A stretch of DNA of 64,000 nucleotides. Source: JANQMX01 sp965247175 (GTDB taxonomy: Bacteria > Pseudomonadota > Alphaproteobacteria > Kiloniellales > DSM-21159). The translations under genes were made by a program, and so were the position numbers. Each line of letters starts with the position of its first letter. Position 1 is the stretch's first letter. Below are positions 42,366 through 51,055 of this stretch, piece after piece. Where the stretch lies: assembly GCA_965247175.1 (NCBI GenBank), contig OZ252006.1, forward strand, positions 434,001 to 498,000. The letters are read 5' to 3'. Under the pieces are notes generated by a model that made no database searches, was not told the DNA's origin, and saw only the letters and a list, made by a program, of their open reading frames with translations.

Positions 42366-43109
42366 ATGCTCAACGAACGACAGGAACAGTGGTGTGCGGA
42401 GAGCCGCTGGGACTTCTCGGATCTCAAGGCGCTGTTTTTGAACTGCACGCTCAAGAAATCGCCCGAGCTGTCCCACACTGATGGCTTGGTGCGCATCGCC
42501 CGCGCGATCATGGAGCGCAACGGCGTTGCCGTGGAGGCGTTGCGCCCGGTGGACTACGACATCGCCTTCGGTGTCTATCCCGATATGCGGGAGCATGGCT
42601 GGGACAAGGATGACTGGCCGGCGATCTTCGAGAAGGTGGAGGCAGCCGACATCCTGGTCATCACCTCGCCGATCTGGCTCGGCGAGAAGTCGTCGGTCTG
42701 CACCCAAGTCATTGAGAGGCTCTATGCCAACTCCCACATCCTCAACGACCAGGGACAGTATGCCTACTATGGCCGCGTCGGTGGCTGCCTCATCACCGGC
42801 AACGAGGATGGCGCCAAGCACTGCTCCATGAACATTCTCTATTCTCTCCAGCACCTGGGCTACGTCATCCCGCCGCAAGCCGATGCCGGGTGGCTGGGTG
42901 AAGCAGGGCCTGGGCCCTCCTACCTCGACGAAGGGTCCGGTGGGCCGGAGAATGACTTCACCAACCGCAACACCACTTTCATGACTTGGAACCTCCTGCA
43001 CATGGCGCGGATGATCAAGGACGCGGGCGGTATTCCGGCTCACGGCAACCAGCGCTCTCTGTGGGAGGCCGGTTGCCGCTTCAACTATCCCAATCCGGAC
43101 TACCGCTGA
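42366..43109 (+). CDS. Flavodoxin-like NAD(P)H-dependent oxidoreductase
   Basis: This 247-residue protein has a flavodoxin-like NADPH-dependent FMN reductase core. Marks are the KALFLNCTLKKSPELSHT start that binds FMN phosphate, ADILVITSPIWLGEKSS near residue 100 and a GGCLITGNEDGAKHCS segment. It could reduce quinones or small molecules. GAGGAG lies ahead of ATG 42366, which I took as the start; an upstream ATG at 42345 would add seven residues. It follows the antiporter gene by 48 bases. Confidence 0.85.
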   Translation: MLNERQEQWCAESRWDFSDLKALFLNCTLKKSPELSHTDGLVRIARAIMERNGVAVEALRPVDYDIAFGVYPDMREHGWDKDDWPAIFEKVEAADILVITSPIWLGEKSSVCTQVIERLYANSHILNDQGQYAYYGRVGGCLITGNEDGAKHCSMNILYSLQHLGYVIPPQADAGWLGEAGPGPSYLDEGSGGPENDFTNRNTTFMTWNLLHMARMIKDAGGIPAHGNQRSLWEAGCRFNYPNPDYR

Positions 43110-43253
43110 TCGGGCGCCAGTCCGGCGCGAAACGGACGTAACTCTGCTCTGCATTTTTGCGCTACTGCATATCGCACCGTGTTCCGCTAGCCTCTTTGAA
43201 TCTCATCGGTTGCCGACGAGGTTGAAGGGCCCGGCCAGGATGACGGTGCCAGC

Positions 43254-44804
43254 ATGACGGTAAAGGTGCGATATGCGCTGCTCGCGGCGGCTACGCTGCT
43301 TTGCGCCGCCGACAGCGGGCTGGCTGCGCCCGACAACGGCGGGCCGGCTTACCGGGCCGATGCGGGTGCCAGTTTCCAAGACACCGAGTGCTGGGGCTCG
43401 CTTGACACGCGATCGCCGACCAAATGCGGCTGGCTGACGGTCCCCGAACGCTGGGACAGTCCCAGAGACAAGACGGTCCGACTGCCGGTCGTGATCTATC
43501 GCCCGGGCGCGACCGAGTCTCGCCTGCCGCCGGTGATCTATCTTTCCGGTGGTCCGGGCTATCCGGCGTTGGGCCCCTGGGGTACAGACATCGCTGCTTG
43601 GCGGCGCATGGCCGATCAGCTCTTTCCCGGCCGGCTCTTCATTCTCTTTGATCAGCGCGGCAGCGGCCTTGGCGCGCCGCGCCTGGACTGCCCGGAGGTG
43701 GTCGATCCGCAGGTCTGGTGGGATCTCTCGCCGGACCCGACTCGTTTCGTGGGCGTCGCTGCGCGCTTGCGCGATGCCTATGGCCGTTGTCGGGACCGCC
43801 TGTTGGCCCAGGGCATAGATCTTGGCGCCTACAACAGTCGCCAGAGCGCCGCCGATGTCGAGGCCTTGCGCCACGCTCTCGGGTTGGGGCCGGTCGTGCT
43901 CTTCGGCCAGTCCTACGGCACGCGCTTGGCGCTGACCACGATGCGCCACTATCCGGACTCCGTCGCGGCCGCGGTTCTGGACTCCGTACTGCCGCCCCAA
44001 GCGATTTCTCCGAACTTCGACAGCGAGGCCTATGCCGCCGCGCTCGACCGGCTGTTTGCTGCCTGCGCCGCCTATCCCGACTGCGCCGCCGCCTATCCCG
44101 ACCTTGCCGGCGATCTGGCCGTTCTCTTGGACCGGCTTTCGGAGACTCCGGTCGTGCTCGAGGTCGACAACCTCAAGAGCTTCGCGCCGCTCTATGCCCG
44201 TGTCGATCAGCATCTCTTCCTGGCCATCCTGCGCCGGGAGATGCAGCGCACCGCGAGCCTATCGCGGTTGCCCAGCCTGATCGCGGGCATGGCCCAGGGC
44301 GACGACTGGCGCCTCAGACCCCATGCCGAGAACATCTTCTACGGCCGCTTCCCGCGCGACTACACCATGGGCATGAGCTTCTCCGTCGCCTGCCACGATC
44401 TGCGCGCTAGTCAATTCGATGCTGAGCCGGGTCCCAGTGCAGAGCGGTATCCCTATCTCGAAGACCACATTGCTTGGATCCGTGGGCTCGACGTCTGCCC
44501 GCACTGGCCGGCCGGCGAGGCGCATCCGTCGGAGGCTGAGCCGGTCATCAGCGCAGTCCCGAGCCTGCTGCTGGCCGGCGCGCTCGATGCTTCCACCACG
44601 CTCGAGCAGGCCGAGGCGGCGGCCGAGACCTTGGAGCGTTCCCATCTTTTCGTCTTTTACGCCACGGCGCACAATCAGCTTGCCAGCGCGCCTTGCGCAC
44701 GGGAGGTGCTTAAGGCGTTCTTGGCGGACCCCGAGACCCGCCCCGACCCGCCCTGTCTCGCTACCCAGCGGCGGCCGGCTTTTCTTGCTCTTGGGCTGCG
44801 GTAG
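43254..44804 (+). CDS. TAP-like secreted alpha/beta hydrolase (peptidase family S33)
   Basis: This 516-residue protein has a signal peptide (about residues 1-24, with LLAAATLLCA and an ASG-type cleavage region) and an alpha/beta hydrolase domain of the tripeptidyl-aminopeptidase type. The oxyanion strand YLSGGPGYPA, the nucleophile motif LFGQSYGTRLAL and a C-terminal TAP-like lid-and-His domain (AGALDASTT..., then an AHNQL segment) are visible. It would act in the periplasm or outside on peptides or esters. It is followed by the small mmcQ-like gene after twelve bases. Confidence 0.84.
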   Translation: MTVKVRYALLAAATLLCAADSGLAAPDNGGPAYRADAGASFQDTECWGSLDTRSPTKCGWLTVPERWDSPRDKTVRLPVVIYRPGATESRLPPVIYLSGGPGYPALGPWGTDIAAWRRMADQLFPGRLFILFDQRGSGLGAPRLDCPEVVDPQVWWDLSPDPTRFVGVAARLRDAYGRCRDRLLAQGIDLGAYNSRQSAADVEALRHALGLGPVVLFGQSYGTRLALTTMRHYPDSVAAAVLDSVLPPQAISPNFDSEAYAAALDRLFAACAAYPDCAAAYPDLAGDLAVLLDRLSETPVVLEVDNLKSFAPLYARVDQHLFLAILRREMQRTASLSRLPSLIAGMAQGDDWRLRPHAENIFYGRFPRDYTMGMSFSVACHDLRASQFDAEPGPSAERYPYLEDHIAWIRGLDVCPHWPAGEAHPSEAEPVISAVPSLLLAGALDASTTLEQAEAAAETLERSHLFVFYATAHNQLASAPCAREVLKAFLADPETRPDPPCLATQRRPAFLALGLR

Positions 44805-44816
44805 TATCGCGGCGCC

Positions 44817-45182
44817 ATGACCAAAGAGGACTACAACGCTTTCTGTGGGTCGCTGCCGGCCACCAGCCATGTCGTGCAGTGGGGTGGCTGCGATGTCTGG
44901 AAGGTTGGGGACAAGGTCTTTGCCATTGCCGGATGGGACGCGGGGGACGAGCCGCGTATCACCTTCAAGGTCTCGGATCTGGCCTACGAGATCTTGAAAG
45001 AGCAGCCGGGACTGCGCCCGGCACCCTATCTCGCCTCGCGCGGCATGAAGTGGATTCAGCACTACGAGCAGCCGGGGCTCGATGATGAGGCGCTGTGCGA
45101 CTACCTGCGCGCTTCGCACCAGATCGTCTCTCTTGGCCTGACCAAGAAGAAGCAGAAAGAGCTCGGCCTCAATCAGGGCTAG
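44817..45182 (+). CDS. MmcQ/YjbR family DNA-binding-fold protein
   Basis: This 121-residue protein matches the MmcQ/YjbR family: a YNAFCGSLPATSH start, DVWKVGDKVFAIAGW, then FKVSDLAYEILKEQPG and a late SHQIVSLGLTKKKQKEL helix. The fold resembles a double-stranded DNA-binding CyaY-like form, but the function is not settled. It converges on the LysR gene, whose coding end overlaps it by 14 bases. Confidence 0.84.
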   Translation: MTKEDYNAFCGSLPATSHVVQWGGCDVWKVGDKVFAIAGWDAGDEPRITFKVSDLAYEILKEQPGLRPAPYLASRGMKWIQHYEQPGLDDEALCDYLRASHQIVSLGLTKKKQKELGLNQG

Positions 45183-46092
45183 GTCGCGGCCGCGTCTCGG
45201 CGAAGGCGCTCGCCATGAACTCACGGAATACGGCTGCGGCAGGAGAGAGTTGGGCCGACTTCTTCCAGGCCAAGCCCACGTCCATGCTGGGGACGGCATC
45301 GATCAAGCGGCGCGTCTCGATGCGCTGTCCCTCTAGCGACCAGGGCCGATAGACCATGTCTGAGAGGATCGTGATCCCCATGCCGGCTGCGACCATGGAG
45401 CGGACGGCTTCCACGGAAGATGTGCGGAAGATGACGTCCGGCCGAAGCTCGGTCTTGCGCCAATAGCGCTGGGCCGTCTGGCTGGCTTCGTCCACGGTCA
45501 GCATGACGTAGGGCTCTTTCGCGACCTCGACCAAGGACAGGCTGTCCGCCTGCAGCAGCGGGTGCTCGACCGGCAGCCAGAGGCGCCGCTGGGAGCGCAT
45601 GAGCGTCAAGGAGTCGAGGCCGGCCCGGTTGCGCAGATTGGCGGTCAGCAGCACGCCGAGATCGAGGGCGCCTTTGCTGAGGCCCAGCTCGATCTTGCTG
45701 CGCGGCGCCTCGTGCAGCTCGACCCGCACTTCCGGAAAGCTGCGCGTGAAACGGGCCAGATGCGGCGGCAGGAAATAGCCGGCGACCGTGTAGGTCACGC
45801 CGATGCGAAGCCGGCCGGCCACCTCTGCATGGGTCGATTGCGAGGCCCGCACCGCTTCGTTCACGGCGGCGAGGATGTTGCGCGCGTGCTGAAGGAAACG
45901 GTGGCCGTCGTAGCTGAGGCTGACGCCGTTAGAGTGCCGCTCGAAGAGGCTGACTTGAAGCATGGCTTCGAGCTGTTTGACTGCGGCCGTCACGGCGGAC
46001 TGGGAGACGTTCAGCTCGACAGCGGCCTGAGAGATCTGCCCGGCTTCCGCTGCGGCCACGAAGTAACGCACCTGCTTGAGAGAGAAGCTCAT
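45169..46092 (-). CDS. LysR-family regulator, probable activator of the ABC/biotin carboxylase cluster
   Basis: This 307-residue regulator starts with a winged HTH (SLKQVRYFVAAAEAGQISQAAVELNVSQSAVTAAVKQLE) and continues with the LysR co-inducer domain. It is divergent from the TorT-like binding protein gene across 219 bases with two inverted repeats. Regulator and target sharing a divergent promoter is the usual LysR form, so it probably controls the following transport and carboxylase genes in answer to their substrate. Confidence 0.9.
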   Translation of the reverse strand: MSFSLKQVRYFVAAAEAGQISQAAVELNVSQSAVTAAVKQLEAMLQVSLFERHSNGVSLSYDGHRFLQHARNILAAVNEAVRASQSTHAEVAGRLRIGVTYTVAGYFLPPHLARFTRSFPEVRVELHEAPRSKIELGLSKGALDLGVLLTANLRNRAGLDSLTLMRSQRRLWLPVEHPLLQADSLSLVEVAKEPYVMLTVDEASQTAQRYWRKTELRPDVIFRTSSVEAVRSMVAAGMGITILSDMVYRPWSLEGQRIETRRLIDAVPSMDVGLAWKKSAQLSPAAAVFREFMASAFAETRPRPSPD

Positions 46093-46122
46093 GTCAGTGC
46101 CTACAGCCTAGAGTTAACGGTG

Positions 46123-46146
46123 CCACCAAGCGTCCAGACGCGGTGG
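46123..46146 (-). promoter_or_regulatory. Interrupted inverted repeat, candidate LysR site 1
   Basis: CCACC-AA-GCGTC and GACGC-GGTGG pair around a CA centre with only two unpaired bases. It lies 31-54 bases ahead of the LysR gene start. It may be an autoregulatory site or just a stem-loop near the leader. Confidence 0.4.
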
Positions 46147-46186
46147 GCGATAGTATCTGTTTTTTTGATATCAGGACGCAAGATTT

Positions 46187-46202
46187 CCTATTTCACAATA
46201 GG
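46187..46202 (+). promoter_or_regulatory. CCTATT-TCAC-AATAGG palindrome, candidate LysR site 2
   Basis: A perfect 6-base inverted repeat with a four-base centre lies midway between LysR and the binding protein gene, just after an AT-rich stretch. Its TATT...AATA core resembles the T-N11-A sites bound by LysR regulators, although the spacing is one base shorter. Confidence 0.45.
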
Positions 46203-46311
46203 GAGCTTGCGAGGCAAAACTTGGCGGTTCTCGTTCCAAACAGGGTGCGACAAGCAACGCGGCGCCAAGCCGGCGGACGGGCACCCGCAAGAAGCAGGGA
46301 GTTTTGAGATC

Positions 46312-47394
46312 ATGACCAGAGGAACAATCCTCAAGACGGCCGTGGGCGCAGGCGCGCTCGCTTTCGCTCTGAGCAATGCGGCCAGTGCGGAAGACTGGTA
46401 CCCCTACAGCATCGAAGTTTGGGATCCGCCCTTCGACATGGCGAGCCCGCGCAAGTCGGTCGACTATGTTCCGCTCGATAAGGCGGCTCAACCCTGGGAG
46501 ATCTGCGTCTCCTTCCCGCATATGAAGGATGCCTACTGGCTGGCCGTGAACTACGGCGTCGCCAACGAGGCCGAGCGCCTCGGCGTGAAGATGCAGCTTG
46601 TCGAAGCCGGTGGCTACACCGAGCTCAACACCCAGATCTCGCAGATCGAGGACTGCGTCGAGGCCGGTGCGGATGCCGTGGTGATCGGTGCCATCTCTTT
46701 TGACGGCCTCAACAATCTGGTCTCGGAAATCCGCGGTAAGGGCATTCCGGTGATCGACGTTATCAACGGCATGTCGTCTCCGGAGCTGTCGGCCAAGTCG
46801 CTCGTCTCCTTCGGTGAGATGGGTGCCAAGGCCGGTGCCTTCGTGGCCGACAAGCACCCAACGGGCGGCGATGCCGTCAAGGTGGGCTGGTTCCCAGGGC
46901 CGGCCGGAGCCGGCTGGGTGGAAGCGGGCAACGAGGGCTTCCTTGGCGCCGTCGCCAATAGCGCCGTCGACGTGGTCGAGGTGAAGTACGGCGACACGGG
47001 TAAGGAAGCGCAGTCGAAGCTGGTCGAAGACACGCTCGAGGCGCATCCTGACCTCAACTACATCATCGGCACGGCAGTGACCGCAGAGGCGGCCATTCCG
47101 ATCCTGCGGGCCCGTGGCCTGACCGATCAGGTGCAGGTCGTGTCCTACTACTTCACGCCGGGTGTCTATCGCGGCATCAGCCGTGGCCAGATCATGGCGG
47201 CGCCGACGGATTCGGCGGTGGTGCAGGGCCGCGTGGCCATCGACCAGGCCGTGCGCATCCTGGAAGACAAGGACTTCATGAAGCATGCCGGTCCGGCGCT
47301 TTACGTGATCGATGGCTCGAACATCGAGAGCTTCGACCGCGCGACTTCGCTGGCACCGGACGGCTTCAAGCCGGTGTTCCGTGTGAACCAGTAG
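46312..47394 (+). CDS. TorT-like periplasmic substrate-binding protein
   Basis: This 360-residue protein has a signal peptide (cut near ASA|ED at about residue 26) and a type-I (ribose/TorT-like) binding fold. The mature N-terminus WYPYSIEVWDPPFD is a TorT-like mark, followed by EICVSFPHMKDAYWLAVNYG and INGMSSPELSAKSLVSFGEMG. TorT in E. coli helps TorS sense trimethylamine N-oxide; here the gene leads into a sugar-type ABC ATPase and permease, so it more likely feeds import of a ligand to the carboxylase cluster. I chose ATG 46312, with AGGGAG ahead. It is divergent from the LysR gene. Confidence 0.88.
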   Translation: MTRGTILKTAVGAGALAFALSNAASAEDWYPYSIEVWDPPFDMASPRKSVDYVPLDKAAQPWEICVSFPHMKDAYWLAVNYGVANEAERLGVKMQLVEAGGYTELNTQISQIEDCVEAGADAVVIGAISFDGLNNLVSEIRGKGIPVIDVINGMSSPELSAKSLVSFGEMGAKAGAFVADKHPTGGDAVKVGWFPGPAGAGWVEAGNEGFLGAVANSAVDVVEVKYGDTGKEAQSKLVEDTLEAHPDLNYIIGTAVTAEAAIPILRARGLTDQVQVVSYYFTPGVYRGISRGQIMAAPTDSAVVQGRVAIDQAVRILEDKDFMKHAGPALYVIDGSNIESFDRATSLAPDGFKPVFRVNQ

Positions 47395-47425
47395 CGGAAG
47401 GCACGCCGGACGCGACAACCTGGTC

Positions 47426-48979
47426 ATGGTCGCACGCGACATGACAGCGGACGCAGCAGGGGGCGGCCCAACGGCGCCGGCCGCCCCTTTGCTGGACGTG
47501 CGGGGGCTCAGCAAGCGGTATCCCGGCGTGCTTGCGCTCGACCAAGTCGACTTCACGCTGGACGCCGGAGAGGTCCACATCCTCTTCGGCGAGAACGGCG
47601 CCGGGAAGTCGACCTTGATCTCCATCCTCGCCGGGGCCAACCGGCCGAGCGAGGGGGAGATCCACTTTCACGGCGAAACGGTGGAACTCGACTCCGTGCA
47701 CCACGCGCGTGAGCTCGGCATTTCCGCCGTCTTCCAAGAATTCTCCCTGGTGCCGCAGATGACGGTGGAGGAGAATCTCTTCCTCGGCGCCGAGCACACG
47801 CGCTTCGGTCTCCTCGACAAGGGGGATCTGCATCGGCGGGCCGAAGCAATCCTGGAGCGTCTCGGCTTCCCGTTGCGTCCGGGCGACCGGGTTCAGCACC
47901 TGACACGCGCCGAACAGCAGATGGTAGAGATCGCCAAGGCCTTCCGCTCTGAGCTCTCGGTGCTCATTCTCGATGAGCCGACGGCCTCGCTCACCGAGCG
48001 GGAGACGGCGCAGCTCTTCGGCCTGATCGAGCAGGTCAAGGCTCAGGGTGTCGGCGTCATCTACATCACCCATCGCATGAGCGAGATCCGCCGCATCGGC
48101 GACCGCATCACCGTGCTGCGCGATGGTCGCTACATCGACACGGTCGATGCCAAGACAACCGATGAAGATGAATTGGTGCGGCTGATGACCGGGCGGGTCA
48201 TCGACGAGCTCTTTCCCAAGGTCAACTACGCGCCCGGCGCGTGCCTGCTGAGCGTGGAGCACCTGACCACGCAGAGCCACAACGTCGTCAACGCCTCGAT
48301 CGAGGTGAGGGCGGGAGAGATCGTCGGCCTCGCTGGTCTGGTCGGTGCCGGTAAGTCCGAGGTGGCCCGTGCGTGCTTCGGCATGGAGCCCGTCGCCTCG
48401 GGCCAGGTCACGCTCAACAATGAGGACGTGACCGGGCTGTCGGCGAAGCGGATGCTGGACCGTGGCTTTTTCTACCTGCCGCCCGACAGGCGCGAGGAAG
48501 GCCTGGTTATGATGCGCTCGGTCCGGGAGAACGTCTCCTTGCCGTCGCTCGATCGGCCGCCGTTTGCCGTGGGGCCTTTGCTTGACCGTGGCGGTGAGCG
48601 CCGCGCGACAGCCGAGCTGATGGAGCGCCTCAACCTGCAGCCGCCCCGTCTCGAGCGCGCTGTCGATCACTTCTCCGGCGGCAACCAGCAGAAGGTGTTG
48701 CTGGCCAAGAGCCTGACCCGGGAGGTGCAGGTCTTCGCTTTCGATGAGCCGACGGTGGGCGTCGACGTCGGCACCCGCGTGGCGATCTATGAGTTCATTC
48801 GCGATCTTTGCGAGGCCGGGGCGGGGATTTTGCTGATATCCTCAGACCTGCCGGAGGTGCTGCATTTGAGCAATCGGGTTTACGTGTTTTACCGCGGCGA
48901 GGTGAAGGCCGAGCTCGTCGGTGAGGAAATCACGGAAGAGGCGGTCCTTCGGCATTTCTTCGAAAGGGATGCCGCCTGA
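47426..48979 (+). CDS. Sugar-type ABC transporter ATP-binding protein (two nucleotide-binding domains)
   Basis: This 517-residue ATPase has two tandem nucleotide-binding domains, as in RbsA/XylG/MglA. The first Walker A (GENGAGKST) is at residues 55-63, with a RAEQQMVEIAKA signature and an LDEPTASL Walker B. The second has GLVGAGKSEVAR near 305, FSGGNQQKVLLAK, and FDEPTVGVDVG. An N-terminal 25 residues, rich in Ala and Gly, precede the fold. It would energise uptake by the adjacent permease. Its stop overlaps the permease start by one base (TGATG). Confidence 0.94.
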   Translation: MVARDMTADAAGGGPTAPAAPLLDVRGLSKRYPGVLALDQVDFTLDAGEVHILFGENGAGKSTLISILAGANRPSEGEIHFHGETVELDSVHHARELGISAVFQEFSLVPQMTVEENLFLGAEHTRFGLLDKGDLHRRAEAILERLGFPLRPGDRVQHLTRAEQQMVEIAKAFRSELSVLILDEPTASLTERETAQLFGLIEQVKAQGVGVIYITHRMSEIRRIGDRITVLRDGRYIDTVDAKTTDEDELVRLMTGRVIDELFPKVNYAPGACLLSVEHLTTQSHNVVNASIEVRAGEIVGLAGLVGAGKSEVARACFGMEPVASGQVTLNNEDVTGLSAKRMLDRGFFYLPPDRREEGLVMMRSVRENVSLPSLDRPPFAVGPLLDRGGERRATAELMERLNLQPPRLERAVDHFSGGNQQKVLLAKSLTREVQVFAFDEPTVGVDVGTRVAIYEFIRDLCEAGAGILLISSDLPEVLHLSNRVYVFYRGEVKAELVGEEITEEAVLRHFFERDAA

Positions 48980-50010
48980 TGAGCGCGAGCGAGACGGAGA
49001 AGGCGACACCTCAACGGCGCGGCCCGGATTATTGGCTGAAGCTTCTCTTCGTGCGTCTCGGTGTGCTGCCGTTCCTGTTGGTCATCGCGGTGATCGTCTT
49101 CACCTTGTTGTCGGACAACTTCCTGACCGGCCGCAACCTGATGAACGTGGTGCGGCAGTCGGTCTATCTCACCATCGTCTCGCTCGGCCAGATGTTCGCG
49201 CTCTTGACCGGCGGTTTCGACCTCTCCGTCGGCACCATCCTGGCCCTGACCTCTGTGGTCGGCGCCATGGTTATGGCGAGCGTTTACGGCGCCATGCCGG
49301 AGGCGGCAGGCCTCGCCATCGCCATCGGCGCCCTTGCCGGCATCCTGGCCGGTACCAGCATCGGTGCCGTCAACGGCATCGGCGTGGCAGTTTTCAACGT
49401 CTCGCCCTTCATCATGACCTTGGGCATCGCCTCGGTCGGCTTCGGCATCGCGCTCTACTTGACCGGCGGCGTTCCGGTCTATGGCATGCCCATCGAGTTC
49501 GGCGATACTTTCGGCTTCGGCACCTGGTTCGGCATACCAAGTCCGATCTACGTCGCCGTGCTTTTCATCGTGCTCGTCTACTTTATCGTCAATTGGACTC
49601 GCTTCGGCCGCTACCTCTATGCCGTGGGCGGCAACATCAAGGCGGCCCGCCTCTCCGGCATCAGCACGCGCTTCACACTGTTCACGACCTACGTGATTTG
49701 TGGCTTCCTGGCGGCCGTTTCCGGAATGCTGCTGACCGCACGGCTGGATACGGGTGAGGCCAATATCGGTGCCTCCATGCCGCTCGAGTCCATCGCAGCC
49801 TGCGTCATCGCCGGTGTCTCTCTGCGCGGCGGTGTCGGCCGGGTCGAGAACGTCGTGCTGGGCGCGCTCTTCATCGGTCTGGTTCAGAACGGCATGAACC
49901 TGGCGCGCATCGAATCCTATCTGCAGACGGTCGTGCTTGGCGGCCTGTTGATTTTGGCGGTGGTCGCCGACCAGATCCGTCTGCGCTACATCGCCAACAT
50001 GCGGGACTAG
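48979..50010 (+). CDS. Sugar-type ABC transporter permease
   Basis: This 343-residue membrane protein has about ten spans and the RbsC/BPD_transp_2 features, with GGFDLSVGTILALTSVVGAM, a VNGIGVAVFNVSPFIMTLG segment and an AVGGNIKAARLSGI motif that contacts the ATPase. A periplasmic loop lies at about residues 155-185. It is translationally coupled to the ATPase gene through the TGATG overlap and is followed five bases on by the dehydrogenase gene. Confidence 0.93.
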   Translation: MSASETEKATPQRRGPDYWLKLLFVRLGVLPFLLVIAVIVFTLLSDNFLTGRNLMNVVRQSVYLTIVSLGQMFALLTGGFDLSVGTILALTSVVGAMVMASVYGAMPEAAGLAIAIGALAGILAGTSIGAVNGIGVAVFNVSPFIMTLGIASVGFGIALYLTGGVPVYGMPIEFGDTFGFGTWFGIPSPIYVAVLFIVLVYFIVNWTRFGRYLYAVGGNIKAARLSGISTRFTLFTTYVICGFLAAVSGMLLTARLDTGEANIGASMPLESIAACVIAGVSLRGGVGRVENVVLGALFIGLVQNGMNLARIESYLQTVVLGGLLILAVVADQIRLRYIANMRD

Positions 50011-50015
50011 ACGCG

Positions 50016-51014
50016 ATGTTGAGGGTGGCTTCAATCGGGCTTGGCTGGTGGTCGAAGGAACTGGCTTCCGCCATTCAGGGCAAGAGCGACAAGATCGAGA
50101 TCGTTGCCTGCTATTCCCGCTCACCGGAGAAGCGAACTGCCTTTTCGGAGCAGTACTCTGTCCGGCCGCTGGAGAGCTATGCAGCGGTGCTGGCCAATCC
50201 CGAGGTCGAGGCCGTCATCCTCACCACCCAGCACTCGCAGCACGTCGATCACGTGGCCCAAGCGGCTGCGGCGGGCAAGCAGGTCTTTGTCGAGAAGCCG
50301 CTGGCTTTGACGGGAGAGTCGGCGCTGCGGGCGGTAGAGGCCTGCGAGGAAGCCGGCGTCACCTTGGCCGTTGGTCAGAACCGCCGCTTCATTCCAGCGG
50401 TCGAGGCGCTCAAGAAGCTCCTCGACGAAGGGGCATTCGGCACGCCACTGCACTTCGAAGCCCACTTCTCGGTGCCGGGCGCGCAGCGCTATGCGCCGGA
50501 CTTCTGGCGGGCGAACCGTGCAGAGAGTCCCGGCGGTGGCTTGACCGGGCTGGGCATTCACATGATCGACCTCATCGGCTGGTTGGGCGGGCGCATCGAA
50601 CGCGCAACCGGCAGCGTCAAGCGCCTGGCCGCGCCCATTGAGATCGACGACACCACTACCGCGCTGTTCGACCTGGAGGGCGGGGCCAGTGGCTATCTCG
50701 GCTGCATGTTCATGTCGCCCTATACGAGCTTTCTCAATGTCTACGGCACAGCCATGAACGCCTTCTGCTCGGTCGACGAAAACCGGCTGGAGTTGCTGCG
50801 TCCCGGCGAAACGCGGCAGCCGGTGTCTGTTGGGCCGAACGAGAGCCTCAAGGACGAACTGGAAGCCTTCGCCGACGCCTGCGCCGGCGGGGCTCCCTTT
50901 CGGGTTCCACCGCTGGAAGCCGCGCAGGCGGTAGCGGCCATGGAAGCGATTATCGTCTCGGCGGAGGAAGGCGGCCTGCCGCGGCCGGTGCCGAGGTTGC
51001 GCGAGACGGACTGA
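50016..51014 (+). CDS. Gfo/Idh/MocA family oxidoreductase
   Basis: This 332-residue protein has a Rossmann domain (residues 1-120, starting RVASIGLGWWSKELA) with the EKPLALT motif near residue 93, which positions the catalytic Lys, and a C-terminal beta-sheet domain with GGLTGLGIHMIDL holding a His. It would oxidise or reduce a sugar, inositol or related hydroxyl with NAD(P). It follows the ABC permease by five bases, so it is likely co-transcribed and acts on the imported compound. The substrate is unknown. Confidence 0.9.
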   Translation: MLRVASIGLGWWSKELASAIQGKSDKIEIVACYSRSPEKRTAFSEQYSVRPLESYAAVLANPEVEAVILTTQHSQHVDHVAQAAAAGKQVFVEKPLALTGESALRAVEACEEAGVTLAVGQNRRFIPAVEALKKLLDEGAFGTPLHFEAHFSVPGAQRYAPDFWRANRAESPGGGLTGLGIHMIDLIGWLGGRIERATGSVKRLAAPIEIDDTTTALFDLEGGASGYLGCMFMSPYTSFLNVYGTAMNAFCSVDENRLELLRPGETRQPVSVGPNESLKDELEAFADACAGGAPFRVPPLEAAQAVAAMEAIIVSAEEGGLPRPVPRLRETD

Positions 51015-51055
51015 CTGAGGGGCCGGGTTCGGACGGCAAAGGGAGGATAAAGACG

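Noticed and set aside
43114..43128. GCGCC-AGTCC-GGCGC after the flavodoxin-like gene as a terminator
   Set aside because: The stem is only five bases and is followed by A-rich sequence, not T; such repeats are common by chance at this GC content.
41448..43154. A very long open frame (568 codons) on the minus strand
   Set aside because: It is antisense to the antiporter and flavodoxin-like genes, has no recognisable domains, is rich in Arg, Gly and His in the way of high-GC shadow frames, and lacks a ribosome binding site.
46171..48670. Two long minus-strand open frames across the ABC genes
   Set aside because: They lie opposite well-recognised transporter genes and are low-complexity mirror frames in GC-rich DNA.
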